Below, piece by piece: positions 35,580 through 45,205 of a stretch of 64,000 bases of DNA. Where the stretch lies: NCBI GenBank assembly GCA_938048185.1, contig CALIVT010000009.1:110443-174442 (forward strand), written 5' to 3'. A model generated the notes under the pieces. That model made no database searches, was not told where the DNA came from, and saw only the letters and a list, made by a program, of their open reading frames with translations. The first letter of the stretch is position 1, and the number at the start of each line of letters is the position of its first letter. Both the position numbers and the translations under genes were made by a program. The DNA comes from an uncultured Arenicella sp. (GTDB lineage: Bacteria; Pseudomonadota; Gammaproteobacteria; Arenicellales; Arenicellaceae).

Positions 35580-35876
35580 AGGGTAGTTTAATTGCGCGAC
35601 TCTTAATCGAATAACCTGAGTGGTTTTGGCGGCTCCGGTAACTCCGTGCTCTCCGGAGTTATGATAGTCGCGTCATAATATAGACACATATAAGTTTCAG
35701 CGCGCGTGCATAAAGTCGCTACGAGCAAAAAATCGGCAATAAAGTGATGCCTGTTTGGCTTCTAGTTATTATCTTTTATAATCGAATAGTTTAAACTTTC
35801 GCCCCCTGAAAATAAAGAAACAAACCTGCTCTTTGATTAAGTGTCGTTTAGTTTAGAGCCCAGAGGAGAAACCGCT
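35580..35876. other. Divergent intergenic region of the pigment cluster
   Basis: This 297-bp gap separates the chorismatase arm from the ACP-ligase operon. It contains the palindrome TAACTCCG / CGGAGTTA (35639-35646 and 35654-35661), a candidate regulator site or hairpin 60 bp upstream of the chorismatase start. It also holds the promoter described separately. Confidence 0.6.
35755..35782 (+). promoter_or_regulatory. Candidate sigma-70 promoter for the ACP-ligase operon
   Basis: TTGGCT (35755-35760) and TATAAT (35777-35782) are spaced by 16 bp. The -10 matches the consensus perfectly, the -35 at four of six positions. It is about 95 bp upstream of the ACP start. Confidence 0.45.
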
Positions 35877-36140
35877 TTGTCTACCCAAAGTCCAGCAGAA
35901 GCTGCGCTAGCCGAATTGCTAGTAGAAGTGCTTAATTTAGAAGATATTGAGCCAGAAGAGATCAACCCTGAAGAACCTTTATTCGGTGATGGGCTGGGCC
36001 TTGATTCGATCGATGCTCTGGAGATTGCGTTAGCGATTTCGCAGGAACATGGCGTTGAAATGAAAGCCGAAGATGAAGCAACTAAAAGCGCGTTTGCCAC
36101 GTTGCGCAGCTTAAACACCTTTGTTGAAGGCCATAAATAG
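35877..36140 (+). CDS. Acyl carrier protein (ligase-linked), TTG start
   Basis: The frame is open from 35841 (a GTG), but the AGAGGAGAA at 35862-35870 sits six bases ahead of TTG 35877, so the TTG start is preferred. The 87-residue product is a carrier domain with the phosphopantetheine Ser in GLGLDSIDALE. It is paired with the aryl-activating ligase downstream and probably receives the hydroxybenzoyl starter. It is more acidic and different in sequence from the other ACP at 33505. Confidence 0.88.
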   Translation: MSTQSPAEAALAELLVEVLNLEDIEPEEINPEEPLFGDGLGLDSIDALEIALAISQEHGVEMKAEDEATKSAFATLRSLNTFVEGHK

Positions 36141-36205
36141 ACGGTTTTCGTAAGCTTGGCTTACAGTGATTCGAAAACAGGGTCGCTAATGATAATCTTG
36201 CTTAA

Positions 36206-37585
36206 ATGAGCAATACCAAACTTGTTAAAGGGCGGCTCGATACGCCGCTTGCCTGGTTGAGCAAGCCGCTGACTGGTTTGCCGGTTGGTGATGCCGGCCA
36301 AATCGTTTCTCGTGGAAATTTTTTAGCACACGCAACCTTGCTTGCCAGGCAGCTGCCTGATCAAGCGTATGTGTTAAACCTTTGCGACAACCGTTATCTA
36401 TTTCTGGTGGCTGCTTGGGCGGCAATTTTATCTAAGCAAACGAACTTGCTCCCGCCAAACAAGAATGCGGCAACGCAGAGCCAGCTCAGCAAGCGCTATG
36501 AAGACGCATACGTGATTCACGATGGTCACCCTGAGTTAGCCGCTGAGTTAAACGCGATTGATATCTCAACACTTGATTGGTCCTTGGCTGATTTCTCAGA
36601 AGACGTTCCTCATGTCGATTTAAATCACCCAGCCATCATTAGTTTCACGTCAGGTTCGACCGGCGACCCTAAACCAAACCTCAAGACCTGGCGCACCTTA
36701 GAGCAAAGCTCTGCGATCAACGTAGCGCATATGCAACCCGATTCCAGTGATGCCCACTACCATTTGGCTACGGTTCCGGCGCAGCATATGTGGGGCCTAG
36801 AAACCTCAGTTTTAATTCCAGTTTTCACCAACGCGTGTTTGGTCGATGCACGGCCAATGTTCCCCAAGGATATTCGTGAGCTGCTACATCGCATGCCCAG
36901 CCCACGGACGTTGATCTCCACGCCATTGCATTTGCGGGCCTTGAGCGTGGCGGAACAAACGCCAGAAACTGCGCCAATTGTAGAAAGTATTTTGTGTGCT
37001 ACCGCACCGTTGTCAGCCGACTTGGCTGAACGGCTAGAGGCGCAATTTGATGCGTGTTTAAGAGAGGTCTATGGTTGCAGTGAGGTTGGTTCGATGGCGG
37101 TGCGCAGAACGGCTAACACACAGAGCTGGAAAAAATTTGAAGGCATACATTTTGCACGAGACAGCAGCGGCAATACCCATGTTCATACTGAATATCTGCC
37201 TGCGTCGATAATGCTTGAAGACAACCTTGAGATGTTGCCCAACGATAGGTTTATGCTTGTTGGTCGCGAAACCGATCAAATAAAAATCGCCGGTAAGCGC
37301 GGTTCCTTGCATGAAGTAAACGCGGTGTTAAATCGCTTTGAGGGCATAGTAGACGGTGTCGTTATCTTTCCAGATCAAGCGCGGTTGGTGCCGCGTTTAG
37401 TTGCGATTGTCGTGCTAAAAGAGGGTGTCGAGAGAAACCAATTACGTGATCACTTTAGACAATTTTTAGATTCGGCCTTTGTGCCAAGACCCATCTACGT
37501 TGTCGACGCGCTGCCGCGTGAGGAAAACGGCAAACTAGTAAAAGCCTCAATTTTGGCGCTTTATCAAAACGTAATTGACCGCTAG
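36206..37585 (+). CDS. AMP-forming aryl-ACP/CoA ligase
   Basis: The 459-residue ANL-family enzyme has the P-loop FTSGSTGDPKP, YGCSEVGSMA, the hinge GRETDQIKIAGKRG and a C-terminal Lys in ENGKLVK. It should adenylate a hydroxybenzoate and load it on the ACP. The domain is short compared with fatty-acid ligases but matches those found in aryl polyene clusters. It shares the transcript with the ACP 66 bp upstream. Confidence 0.88.
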   Translation: MSNTKLVKGRLDTPLAWLSKPLTGLPVGDAGQIVSRGNFLAHATLLARQLPDQAYVLNLCDNRYLFLVAAWAAILSKQTNLLPPNKNAATQSQLSKRYEDAYVIHDGHPELAAELNAIDISTLDWSLADFSEDVPHVDLNHPAIISFTSGSTGDPKPNLKTWRTLEQSSAINVAHMQPDSSDAHYHLATVPAQHMWGLETSVLIPVFTNACLVDARPMFPKDIRELLHRMPSPRTLISTPLHLRALSVAEQTPETAPIVESILCATAPLSADLAERLEAQFDACLREVYGCSEVGSMAVRRTANTQSWKKFEGIHFARDSSGNTHVHTEYLPASIMLEDNLEMLPNDRFMLVGRETDQIKIAGKRGSLHEVNAVLNRFEGIVDGVVIFPDQARLVPRLVAIVVLKEGVERNQLRDHFRQFLDSAFVPRPIYVVDALPREENGKLVKASILALYQNVIDR

Positions 37586-37594
37586 CCGAATCCG

Positions 37595-38227
37595 TTAAAC
37601 CGGTTGAGCGTTCTTATTTATACTGGCGTTTAGATCGATATAGCTTAGCTTTGTAGCGAGTGCCGGTTGTGAGTAGACTGAAACGAAAAATGGTTCGGCT
37701 AACTTGCGCGAATAAATTCCAAAATCTTGGTCGAAGTCTTTTTGTACAAACGGGTTCTGTGTGGCTTTAAAATAGGCTTCTTTTTGGGTCCAAAGCTGGG
37801 TAAAGAATTCGGCTTGCTCTGCCTTGGGTAAGGACAGACCTTTTTCGCGTTGACGTATGTTGCAAAAAAAACCCGCTTTTTCTGGCGTCCAATCACTGCG
37901 GATTTTCTCAACGTCAACACCTAGCAGAAGATCTTGACTGACCGGTCCGATCGCAACGGCGACCAATGAATGCGAATGACTAAGGCTGATTCTACGAGTT
38001 GCCATTGATTGTGAATCATAGACAAATAGTTGCTTGCGGTTTTCCTCGTTCAGATGCCAACCCGGGGCTAACAACTTGGTGATTACTAGCCGGCTGGCAA
38101 CATACTCATTCCAGCGTTTTCTTGAAACGCCCGGCGCTCGGGTGCTTTGATTGCCAGGCAGTGTCGTTGAGTGCGCCAAGAGGGCAGAGCGAATCTCGCT
38201 GACATAGACTTGTATCGATCCACTCAT
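37595..38227 (-). CDS. 4'-phosphopantetheinyl transferase (Sfp-like)
   Basis: The 210-residue protein has the Mg/CoA motif GVDVEKI and the WTQKEAYFKAT motif of Sfp-type transferases, with residues RKRWNEYVASRLV and SLSHSHSLVAVAIG in between. It should convert the two cluster ACPs to holo form. It converges with the ligase gene, 9 bp apart, and marks the end of the pigment cluster. Confidence 0.9.
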   Translation of the reverse strand: MSGSIQVYVSEIRSALLAHSTTLPGNQSTRAPGVSRKRWNEYVASRLVITKLLAPGWHLNEENRKQLFVYDSQSMATRRISLSHSHSLVAVAIGPVSQDLLLGVDVEKIRSDWTPEKAGFFCNIRQREKGLSLPKAEQAEFFTQLWTQKEAYFKATQNPFVQKDFDQDFGIYSRKLAEPFFVSVYSQPALATKLSYIDLNASINKNAQPV

Positions 38228-38262
38228 CTAAAAAAAATACCATAAATTAATGCGTCTGCGAC

Positions 38263-38291
38263 TGGAATTTCACATAACAGCTGTCTATAAT
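38263..38291 (+). promoter_or_regulatory. Candidate promoter of ahcY
   Basis: A perfect -10 TATAAT lies at 38286-38291, about 10 bp ahead of the SAH riboswitch, so transcription would begin at the 5' edge of the aptamer. The best -35 with 17-bp spacing, TGGAAT (38263-38268), is weak. Confidence 0.45.
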
Positions 38292-38301
38292 CTCGCCCGT
38301 A

Positions 38302-38369
38302 CTTGAGGAGCGTTGCAGTAAACGTCCAGTTTGCCAGGCTCAAGTTATGCATTAAATGCAACGACGCTC
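38302..38369 (+). ncRNA. SAH (S-adenosylhomocysteine) riboswitch
   Basis: CTTGAG (38302-38307) pairs with CTCAAG (38339-38344) and GAGCGT (38308-38313) pairs with ACGCTC (38364-38369). The conserved CCAGGCTC core is at 38334-38341, and a small hairpin GCAT-TAA-ATGC is at 38349-38359. This order and core match the known SAH riboswitch aptamer. It lies 37 bp upstream of ahcY, the canonical position. The aptamer turns expression on when SAH accumulates, which fits control of ahcY and the downstream met genes. Confidence 0.92.
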
Positions 38370-38406
38370 GTTTTTCTAACTACTTTAACTTAAGCGGAGA
38401 CGAAAG

Positions 38407-39825
38407 ATGAGTGCTAATCCATCTATCCCTGAATTTTCTGACTACTTAGTCCGTGACATTAACCTTGCTGATTTTGGCCGCAAAGAAATTGCGATCGCCG
38501 AAACAGAAATGCCTGGCCTTGTGTCAATACGCGAAGAATTTCGCGCAGAGCAGCCCCTAAAAGGCGCAAAAATTACTGGTTCATTGCACATGACCATCCA
38601 AACCGCCGTGTTGATTGAAACATTGGTAGCCTTGGGTGCTGAAGTGCGTTGGGCTTCTTGCAATATTTTCTCAACTCAAGACCATGCGGCGGCGGCGATT
38701 GCGGCGCAAAATATTCCAGTATTCGCGGTTAAAGGCGAAACTTTGGAAGAGTATTGGGACTACACGCATCGTATTATGTCTTGGGAAGGCGACACTGGCC
38801 CGAACATGATTCTTGACGACGGTGGTGATGCAACTATGCTGTTGATCTTGGGTTCGAAAGCTGAGAAAGATATTTCAGTGTTAGACAACCCTGGTAGCGA
38901 GGAAGAGACTTTTCTTTTCGCCGCGATCAAAGCGCAATTGGCTATCGACAACACTTGGTACTCACGTCGTCTGGCGGGTGTACAAGGCGTTACCGAAGAA
39001 ACGACTACGGGCGTTGCGCGTTTGTACAAAATGGTAGAAGACGGTACGTTGCCGTTCCCAGCGATCAACGTAAACGACTCGGTTACTAAATCAAAGTTCG
39101 ATAACTTGTATGGCTGTCGTGAATCTTTGGTTGACTCAATTAAGCGCGCAACCGACGTGATGATTGCTGGTAAAACAGCCGTTGTATGCGGTTTTGGCGA
39201 TGTTGGTAAAGGTTCAGCGGCGTCCCTTCGTGGCTTAGGTGCGATTGTTAAAGTCACCGAAATCGACCCAATTTGTGCGTTGCAAGCGGCGATGGAAGGC
39301 TACCAAGTAGTGACGCTAGAAGACGCTATGGCCGACGCTGATATTTTCGTAACAACCACTGGCAACTACAACATCATTCGTCGTGAGCACATGGACGCGA
39401 TGAAAGACCAAGCCATCGTTTGTAACATTGGCCACTTCGATAACGAAATTGACGTTGCTTCATTGGAAGACTGTACTTGGGAGAACATCAAAGACCAAGT
39501 GGATCACGTGATTTTTCCGGACGGCAAACGCATCATCTTGTTGGCCCAAGGTCGTCTAGTGAACTTGGGCTGCGCAACCGGTCACCCGAGCTTTGTAATG
39601 TCAAACTCGTTCACCAATCAAACGCTTGCGCAAATTGAGCTTTGGGCTCGCGGCGACAATTACAAAAACGATGTTTACATCTTGCCTAAGCATTTAGACG
39701 AGAAAGTAGCGCGTTTGCATCTTGAGAAAATCGGCGTGAGATTGACTACGTTGACGCAAGATCAAGCCGACTACATCAATGTAAAAGTAGAAGGCCCATA
39801 CAAACAGGATCATTACCGATATTAA
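38407..39825 (+). CDS. ahcY: S-adenosylhomocysteine hydrolase
   Basis: The 472-residue enzyme has the NAD-binding [10 protein letters not shown] motif, the substrate-site [16 protein letters not shown], and the C-terminal [10 protein letters not shown] with final KPHYRY-like tail (KQDHYRY). It converts S-adenosylhomocysteine to homocysteine and adenosine in the cytosol. It is preceded by a GCGGAG ribosome binding site and a SAH riboswitch. Codon use is more biased than in its neighbours, as expected for a highly expressed gene. Confidence 0.97.
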   Translation: MSANPSIPEFSDYLVRDINLADFGRKEIAIAETEMPGLVSIREEFRAEQPLKGAKITGSLHMTIQTAVLIETLVALGAEVRWASCNIFSTQDHAAAAIAAQNIPVFAVKGETLEEYWDYTHRIMSWEGDTGPNMILDDGGDATMLLILGSKAEKDISVLDNPGSEEETFLFAAIKAQLAIDNTWYSRRLAGVQGVTEETTTGVARLYKMVEDGTLPFPAINVNDSVTKSKFDNLYGCRESLVDSIKRATDVMIAGKTAVVCGFGDVGKGSAASLRGLGAIVKVTEIDPICALQAAMEGYQVVTLEDAMADADIFVTTTGNYNIIRREHMDAMKDQAIVCNIGHFDNEIDVASLEDCTWENIKDQVDHVIFPDGKRIILLAQGRLVNLGCATGHPSFVMSNSFTNQTLAQIELWARGDNYKNDVYILPKHLDEKVARLHLEKIGVRLTTLTQDQADYINVKVEGPYKQDHYRY

Positions 39826-40080
39826 AGTTTGGTTTTGAGCGCGGCGTTTTCCGCGATTCTTGGTGGATGCTGTAGTGCTTAACATAAGCTCGTTACGTGC
39901 CCAATATACGTACCGTGCTTGTGCGCTACAGTGCCCTGATTCGCAAAAATGCTCAGTGCCTAAAACCTGAATTTAGTTACGTTAGATTGGAATCAGTTTT
40001 AAGGCCAGGGTGTGATAAGCGCCCTGGTAATCTGGTCGTTGGCACTGCCAAGGCCTGGCTACCCCTTTGGGTGATCTCCT

Positions 40081-40106
40081 AGATACATATCTGAGATCCA
40101 TATCTG
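40081..40106 (+). repeat. Tandem 13-bp repeat upstream of metF
   Basis: AGATACATATCTG (40081-40093) and AGATCCATATCTG (40094-40106) differ at one base, and each is a partial palindrome (AGAT/ATCT). This looks like a duplicated operator half-site for a dimeric regulator. Confidence 0.65.
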
Positions 40107-40115
40107 ATCTTGTTC

Positions 40116-40146
40116 TTGCTGTTTGATTGCCTGAATCAAACAGCAA
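40116..40146 (+). other. Perfect 13-bp hairpin in front of metF
   Basis: TTGCTGTTTGATT (40116-40128) is the exact reverse complement of AATCAAACAGCAA (40134-40146), with a 5-nt loop GCCTG. No T-run follows on either strand, so it is not a typical terminator. It could be an operator palindrome or a leader hairpin. Confidence 0.75.
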
Positions 40147-40175
40147 ATTATCCCTAATGCAATTAGGAGTTACTC

Positions 40176-41021
40176 ATGGACACTACACCCGAACTCAGTT
40201 TTGAGTTCTTTCCACCTCGCACGCCTGCGGGCAACGACAACCTTATGGCGGTGCACACTGAGCTGGCCAAGTTCGAGCCACACTTTGTTTCGGTTACGTA
40301 TGGCGCCGGTGGTAGCACCCAAGACGGTACCTACGACGCAGTTAAGAACATGCTTAGTGCGGGTTCTTCAACGGCACCCCACATAACCGGAGTCGGCACC
40401 TCTCGCGACCATATCAAATCTACCATTAGGGGCTACCTAGAACTTGGCGTAAAACGACTGGTTGTGTTGCGTGGCGACCTACCGGGCGGCATGGTTGAAC
40501 GCGGTCACTTTAAATACGCTGAACAACTCGTGCAATTTGTGCGCGATGAATTTGGCGATGACCTGCACATTGAGGTCGGCGCATACCCCGACTTTCACCC
40601 TGAATCATCAAGTCCGGCGACCGAGCTTCAGTACTTCAAACGCAAGGTTGACGCCGGTGCTAATTCGGCAATCACGCAATACTTTTACAACGCCGACAGC
40701 TATTTCGCCTTTGTTGAAGAGTCTCTGCGTTCCGGCATTGATATACCGATTGTGCCGGGCGTTATGCCGATCACCAACTACGCTACTTTGATCCGATTCT
40801 CGGATGCCTGCGGCGCCGAGATTCCTCGTTGGGTCCGTTCACGTTTAGAGCAGTATCAACATGACGAGCCCTCGTTGCAGGCGTTTGGCCTCGATGTGGT
40901 CACTCATCTTTGTTTCGACCTATTGGATAACGGTGTGCCGGGTTTGCACTTTTACACTCTAAACAAAACCGACCCAGTTAAAGAGATATGCCAACGAATT
41001 GGCTTTCAACAGACGAATTAG
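40176..41021 (+). CDS. metF: Methylenetetrahydrofolate reductase
   Basis: The 281-residue TIM-barrel flavoprotein has [12 protein letters not shown] at the start, [36 protein letters not shown] and a C-terminal GLHFYTLN. It reduces methylene-THF to methyl-THF, the methyl donor for MetH. It shares the transcript with the split metH that follows one base after its stop. Confidence 0.96.
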   Translation: MDTTPELSFEFFPPRTPAGNDNLMAVHTELAKFEPHFVSVTYGAGGSTQDGTYDAVKNMLSAGSSTAPHITGVGTSRDHIKSTIRGYLELGVKRLVVLRGDLPGGMVERGHFKYAEQLVQFVRDEFGDDLHIEVGAYPDFHPESSSPATELQYFKRKVDAGANSAITQYFYNADSYFAFVEESLRSGIDIPIVPGVMPITNYATLIRFSDACGAEIPRWVRSRLEQYQHDEPSLQAFGLDVVTHLCFDLLDNGVPGLHFYTLNKTDPVKEICQRIGFQQTN

Positions 41022-41022
41022 C

Positions 41023-42036
41023 ATGAATAAAAGTGAGCAACTCAAGAGCCTAATGGCCGAACGCATCCTCATACTCGACGGTGCGATGGGAACCATGATT
41101 CAGCGTCACAAGCTCGAAGAAGAAGATTATCGAGGCGAGCGATTTGCAGACTGGGAGTCGCCGCTTAAAGGTATGAACGACCTATTAGTGTTGTCACAAC
41201 CCGACATCATTGCCGGAATTCATCGCGAGTATCTAGACGCGGGTGCCGATATTATTGAAACCAACAATTTCAATGCAACCGCCAGTGATTTAGCGCGCTA
41301 TAACTTACAAGACTACGCATACGAGCTTAACGTTGCGGCTGCCAAACTGGCCCGTGGTTGCGCTGATGAATTTTCGACCGACGATAAACCCCGCTTTGTC
41401 GCTGGAGTCCTTGGCCCCAATCAAAAAACCGCTTCTGTGTCGGTAGACGTTAATGATCCGGGCGCTCGGGCAATCAGCTTTAACGAACTGGTTGAAGACT
41501 ATTCTTTAGCGACTCGTGGCTTAATTGAAGGCGGTGCAGACATTATTTTGATTGAGACGATCTTTGATACTCTCAACGCTAAGGCCGCTGTCTTCGCAGT
41601 GAAAACGGTGTTTGAACAAGATCTAACGAGCCAAGGCAAAGTTGAATTGCCGATTATGCTGTCTGGCACCATTACTGACGCGTCAGGCCGAACTTTAACC
41701 GGTCAAGTTACCGAAGCCTTCTATAACAGTTTACGACACGCCAAGCCGGTAAGTGTTGGTTTGAATTGCGCACTTGGGCCAGATGATTTGCGTCAGTACG
41801 TCGCCGAATTATCGCGAGTCGCAGAGGGCTGCGTGTCTGCGCACCCTAATGCGGGTTTACCCAATGAATTGGGCGAATACGATTTAACACCCGGCGAAAT
41901 GGCCGAACACATCGAAGAGTGGGCCCAGAGTGGCTTCTTGAACATCGTTGGCGGCTGTTGTGGTTCATCGCCTGATCATATTCGTGCGATTGCCAACGCG
42001 GTGGCGAACATTCAACCCAGAGCGATTAAATCATGA
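41023..42036 (+). CDS. metH: MetH N-terminal part: homocysteine methyltransferase domain (split metH)
   Basis: The start is ATG 41023, one base after the metF stop. The 337-residue protein has only the homocysteine-binding module: [25 protein letters not shown], and the zinc Cys ligands in VGLNCALG and [11 protein letters not shown]. In most bacteria this is the N-terminal third of a 1200-residue MetH. Here it is separate and overlaps the next gene by 4 bp (ATGA at 42033-42036), so the two are translated together. Confidence 0.94.
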   Translation: MNKSEQLKSLMAERILILDGAMGTMIQRHKLEEEDYRGERFADWESPLKGMNDLLVLSQPDIIAGIHREYLDAGADIIETNNFNATASDLARYNLQDYAYELNVAAAKLARGCADEFSTDDKPRFVAGVLGPNQKTASVSVDVNDPGARAISFNELVEDYSLATRGLIEGGADIILIETIFDTLNAKAAVFAVKTVFEQDLTSQGKVELPIMLSGTITDASGRTLTGQVTEAFYNSLRHAKPVSVGLNCALGPDDLRQYVAELSRVAEGCVSAHPNAGLPNELGEYDLTPGEMAEHIEEWAQSGFLNIVGGCCGSSPDHIRAIANAVANIQPRAIKS

Positions 42037-44714
42037 ACATAAGTATGCGCCTATCGGGCTTAGAGCCATTTAATATAGCCGACGATACGTTGTTTGTTAA
42101 CGTCGGTGAGCGTACTAACGTAACGGGTTCGGCGCGGTTTAAAAAGTTAATTAAAGAAGAAGATTATGAAGCCGCCTTAGAGGTGGCGCGCCAGCAAGTT
42201 GAAGCCGGAGCGCAGGTTATTGACGTGAATATGGACGAAGGCCTAATCGACGCTGAAAGGGTGATGGTTACCTTTCTGAACTTGATGGCCTCTGAACCCG
42301 ATATCTCGCGCGTGCCAGTGATGATCGACTCTTCTAAATGGGAGGTCATCGAAGCGGGTCTAAAGTGTATTCAAGGCAAAGGCATTGTTAACTCTATCTC
42401 GCTGAAGGAAGGCGAAGAAAAGTTCATCGAGCACGCTAAGCTGGTCATGCGCTATGGCGCGGCGGTTGTGGTTATGGCGTTTGATGAAAAAGGCCAAGCC
42501 GACACCAAGGATCGCAAAATTGAAATTTGTACTCGGGCGTATAACGTATTGACTGAGGTTGTGGGTTTTCCGCCGGAAGACATTATTTTTGACCCAAATA
42601 TCTTTGCAATTGCTACCGGGATTGATGAGCATAATAATTACGCAGTGGATTTTATCGAAGCCACGCGCGAGATCAAGCGCACCCTGCCTCACGCTAAAGT
42701 GTCAGGTGGGGTTTCAAACGTCTCTTTTTCGTTTCGTGGAAATAACCCCGTACGCGAAGCAATTCACTCGGTGTTTTTATACCACGCCATTAACGCGGGC
42801 ATGGACATGGGTATTGTTAATGCCGGTCAGCTTGCTATTTATGAAGACCTTCCGAAAGATCTGCGCGACAAGGTTGAGGCGGTTGTACTAAATACCAGTG
42901 ATACTGGCACTGAAGATTTGCTCGCTATCGCCAACGACTATCTAGGTGACGGTAAGCAAAAGGAAAATACGCAAGACCTCGAGTGGCGTAGCTGGGAAGT
43001 AAATAAACGGCTCGCTCATGCGCTGGTAAAAGGTATCACTGAGTTTATCGAGGTCGATACTGAAGAGTCACGACTGGCTGCCGAAAAGCCTCTTCACGTC
43101 ATTGAAGGGCCATTAATGGACGGTATGAACGTTGTGGGTGATCTCTTTGGTTCCGGCAAAATGTTTTTACCTCAGGTGGTGAAATCGGCGCGAGTAATGA
43201 AAAAAGCCGTCGCTTATTTAATGCCTTATATCGAAGAAGAGAAAGAAGTTGGCGATACCAATGGCCGAATCTTGATGGCCACGGTAAAAGGCGACGTGCA
43301 CGACATCGGTAAGAATATCGTTGGCGTAGTGCTGCAATGCAATAACTACGAAGTGGTTGATCTTGGTGTGATGGTGCCGGCTGAAACCATTCTCAAAGAA
43401 GCGATTGCGCATAATTGCGATTTGATCGGTTTGTCAGGTTTAATTACACCATCACTCGATGAGATGGTGTATCTAGCGAAAGAAATGGAGCGTCAAGGGG
43501 TAGAAATGCCACTCATGATTGGTGGTGCCACAACCTCAAAAGTTCACACGGCACTGAAGATTGAACCTAATTTATTGAAAGATCAGGTAGTGCATGTGCC
43601 CGACGCGTCACGCGCAGTGGGCGTTGCGCAGAACTTGTTGTCGCAGACTAATAAGGCAGGCTTCGTTAATGGTGTACGTGATGAATATGAGCGTATCCGC
43701 GTAGAGCGGGCCAAGCATGGCAAAGTGCATAAGACCGCTGAAATTAAGAAAGCGCGCGCGAATAAAGTAGCGCTCGATTGGAGCGCGTTTACTCCAGATA
43801 AGCCTAGGTTTTTAGGTCTAAAAAACTTCGATAACTATGATTTAGCGAAGCTCGTTGAACGTATAGATTGGACGCCGTTTTTCAGTGCCTGGGAGCTCGC
43901 TGGCCGCTATCCAAGAATTCTCGAAGACAAAGTCGTAGGCGAAGAGGCGAGTAAACTATTTGCTGAAGGCCAGGCAATGCTTAGTAAAATTGTTGAAGAG
44001 AAGTGGCTTGAAGCGCGCGGTGTTATTGGCTTTTTCCCAGCGAATAGCGTGGGGGATGATATTGAAGTTTACGCCGATGAAAGTCGCGAACAGGTTGTTC
44101 ATACTCTGCATAATTTACGTCAGCAAGACTTGAAAAAAGGTACTCAGCCGAACTACTGCTTGTCAGACTATATTGCCCCCAAGGACTCTGGTAAGGCCGA
44201 TTATATTGGTGGTTTCGCGGTCACGGCAGGTCATAAAATTGAAGCTAAGATTGCGGAATTCGAAGCGCAACACGACGACTATCAATCGATCATGTTAAAG
44301 GTATTGGCTGACCGACTCGCCGAAGCGTTTGCCGAGCACATGCACGAGCGCGTGCGAAAGGAGTTTTGGGCTTATGAGGAAGATGAAGAGCTCGATAATG
44401 ATTCGTTAATACGTGAACGGTATCGAGGCATCCGACCGGCGCCAGGCTACCCAGCCTGCCCAGATCACACAGAGAAAGCGACCCTTTGGGAGATGCTTAA
44501 GCCGGATGAAAATGCGGGGATGAGCATTACTGAAAGCTTCGCCATGTTGCCGACCGCTGCGGTCAGCGGCTGGTATTATGCGCACCCGAACTCACGCTAT
44601 TTCTCAGTGACCCGAATTCAACAAGATCAGGTAATAGACTACGCTGAGCGCAAAGGATTGGACTTAATGAGCACCGAGCGCTGGTTAGCACCAATACTGG
44701 GTTACGATGTTTAA
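42033..44714 (+). CDS. metH: MetH C-terminal part: folate, cobalamin and activation domains (split metH)
   Basis: The 893-residue protein holds the pterin-binding barrel ([38 protein letters not shown]), then the cap and cobalamin-binding domain with [16 protein letters not shown] (His cobalamin ligand). The C-terminal SAM-activation domain is marked by [15 protein letters not shown] and [12 protein letters not shown]. With the preceding gene it makes complete cobalamin-dependent methionine synthase. The split point falls exactly between homocysteine and folate modules. Confidence 0.95.
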   Translation: MNISMRLSGLEPFNIADDTLFVNVGERTNVTGSARFKKLIKEEDYEAALEVARQQVEAGAQVIDVNMDEGLIDAERVMVTFLNLMASEPDISRVPVMIDSSKWEVIEAGLKCIQGKGIVNSISLKEGEEKFIEHAKLVMRYGAAVVVMAFDEKGQADTKDRKIEICTRAYNVLTEVVGFPPEDIIFDPNIFAIATGIDEHNNYAVDFIEATREIKRTLPHAKVSGGVSNVSFSFRGNNPVREAIHSVFLYHAINAGMDMGIVNAGQLAIYEDLPKDLRDKVEAVVLNTSDTGTEDLLAIANDYLGDGKQKENTQDLEWRSWEVNKRLAHALVKGITEFIEVDTEESRLAAEKPLHVIEGPLMDGMNVVGDLFGSGKMFLPQVVKSARVMKKAVAYLMPYIEEEKEVGDTNGRILMATVKGDVHDIGKNIVGVVLQCNNYEVVDLGVMVPAETILKEAIAHNCDLIGLSGLITPSLDEMVYLAKEMERQGVEMPLMIGGATTSKVHTALKIEPNLLKDQVVHVPDASRAVGVAQNLLSQTNKAGFVNGVRDEYERIRVERAKHGKVHKTAEIKKARANKVALDWSAFTPDKPRFLGLKNFDNYDLAKLVERIDWTPFFSAWELAGRYPRILEDKVVGEEASKLFAEGQAMLSKIVEEKWLEARGVIGFFPANSVGDDIEVYADESREQVVHTLHNLRQQDLKKGTQPNYCLSDYIAPKDSGKADYIGGFAVTAGHKIEAKIAEFEAQHDDYQSIMLKVLADRLAEAFAEHMHERVRKEFWAYEEDEELDNDSLIRERYRGIRPAPGYPACPDHTEKATLWEMLKPDENAGMSITESFAMLPTAAVSGWYYAHPNSRYFSVTRIQQDQVIDYAERKGLDLMSTERWLAPILGYDV

Positions 44715-44816
44715 CACAAAGAATTAATTTATCGCTCTACAGTTGGCGTCTATGCTTTAAACTTCGGTCTAACCCGACTGGTGCCTAGGCACAGAGAGAC
44801 ACTGAGAGACAATGAT

Positions 44817-45203
44817 ATGAAAACGATTATACTGGCTTGCATCACGCTTTTATCGATCAACAGCGCGGCCGCGAATGATAACGCTGACTACAAAGAGCAA
44901 CTGTGTGGCAAGGTTAAGCAGTGCGGTTTGGGGCAAATGGTTGCCACTGATGTGCCGGACTTCATGCGCGACATTATCGTGCAAACAATTGATAGCCAAT
45001 GCGTTGTTATCGCGTCAAACTACGAAACCCAAATTGTGGCCGCTGATTTAGAAGAGGAAGCCAAACTCTGCGTACACTCGCTTGAAAATCAAAGCTGTGA
45101 GCAATTGCTCGCGACGCAAGGCGAACCGAATACTCAAGAATGTAACGACTTTCTAAAATTAGCAGAGTCTGAAGGCATTGACTTTAGCAAGATTGAATTT
45201 TAA
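44817..45203 (+). CDS. Small exported Cys-rich protein
   Basis: The start is ATG 44817, preceded by GAGAGAC; the frame begins earlier. The 128-residue product has a signal peptide ending AAA-NDN. It contains seven Cys in the mature part (LCGKVKQCG, SQCVVI, KLCVHS, SCEQLL, QECNDFL), which suggests periplasmic disulfides. I do not recognise the family. It lies 2 bp before tesB and may be co-transcribed with it. Confidence 0.72.
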   Translation: MKTIILACITLLSINSAAANDNADYKEQLCGKVKQCGLGQMVATDVPDFMRDIIVQTIDSQCVVIASNYETQIVAADLEEEAKLCVHSLENQSCEQLLATQGEPNTQECNDFLKLAESEGIDFSKIEF

Positions 45204-45205
45204 CG

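Larger units (their letters stand above)
16231..38227. other. Aryl polyene / xanthomonadin-type pigment biosynthetic gene cluster (two arms)
   Basis: Within 22 kb lie two ketosynthases, a chain-length-factor-like protein, two hotdog dehydratases, a ketoreductase, two ACPs, an aryl-activating ligase, a thioesterase and a chorismatase. Also present are two acyltransferases, a glycosyltransferase, a COG4648 membrane protein, a halogenase-like flavoenzyme, a LolA-like carrier, an MMPL exporter and a phosphopantetheinyl transferase. This set matches type II PKS systems for aryl polyenes. The chorismatase in place of an ammonia lyase points to a hydroxybenzoate starter, as in xanthomonadins. Genes at 24.3-29.3 kb interrupt the cluster. 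Confidence 0.9.
39826..40175 (+). other. 350-bp intergenic region between ahcY and metF, with repeats and hairpins
   Basis: The region contains a CGCGG/CCGCG stem just after ahcY and a CCAGGG/CCCTGG stem (about 40006-40026). Further on are two 13-bp direct repeats (40081-40106) and a strong hairpin (40116-40146). It ends with the TAGGAG ribosome binding site of metF. No gene is credible here; a short open frame at 39897-40082 has no ribosome binding site or family. Confidence 0.7.

Noticed and set aside
39897..40082. Possible 61-residue gene between ahcY and metF
   Set aside because: No ribosome binding site or family signal; it overlaps the inverted repeats of the intergenic region.
40081..40106. 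Tandem repeats as MetJ boxes
   Set aside because: Met boxes are 8-bp AGACGTCT-like units in direct tandem; these are 13-bp units with different core, so the regulator stays unassigned.
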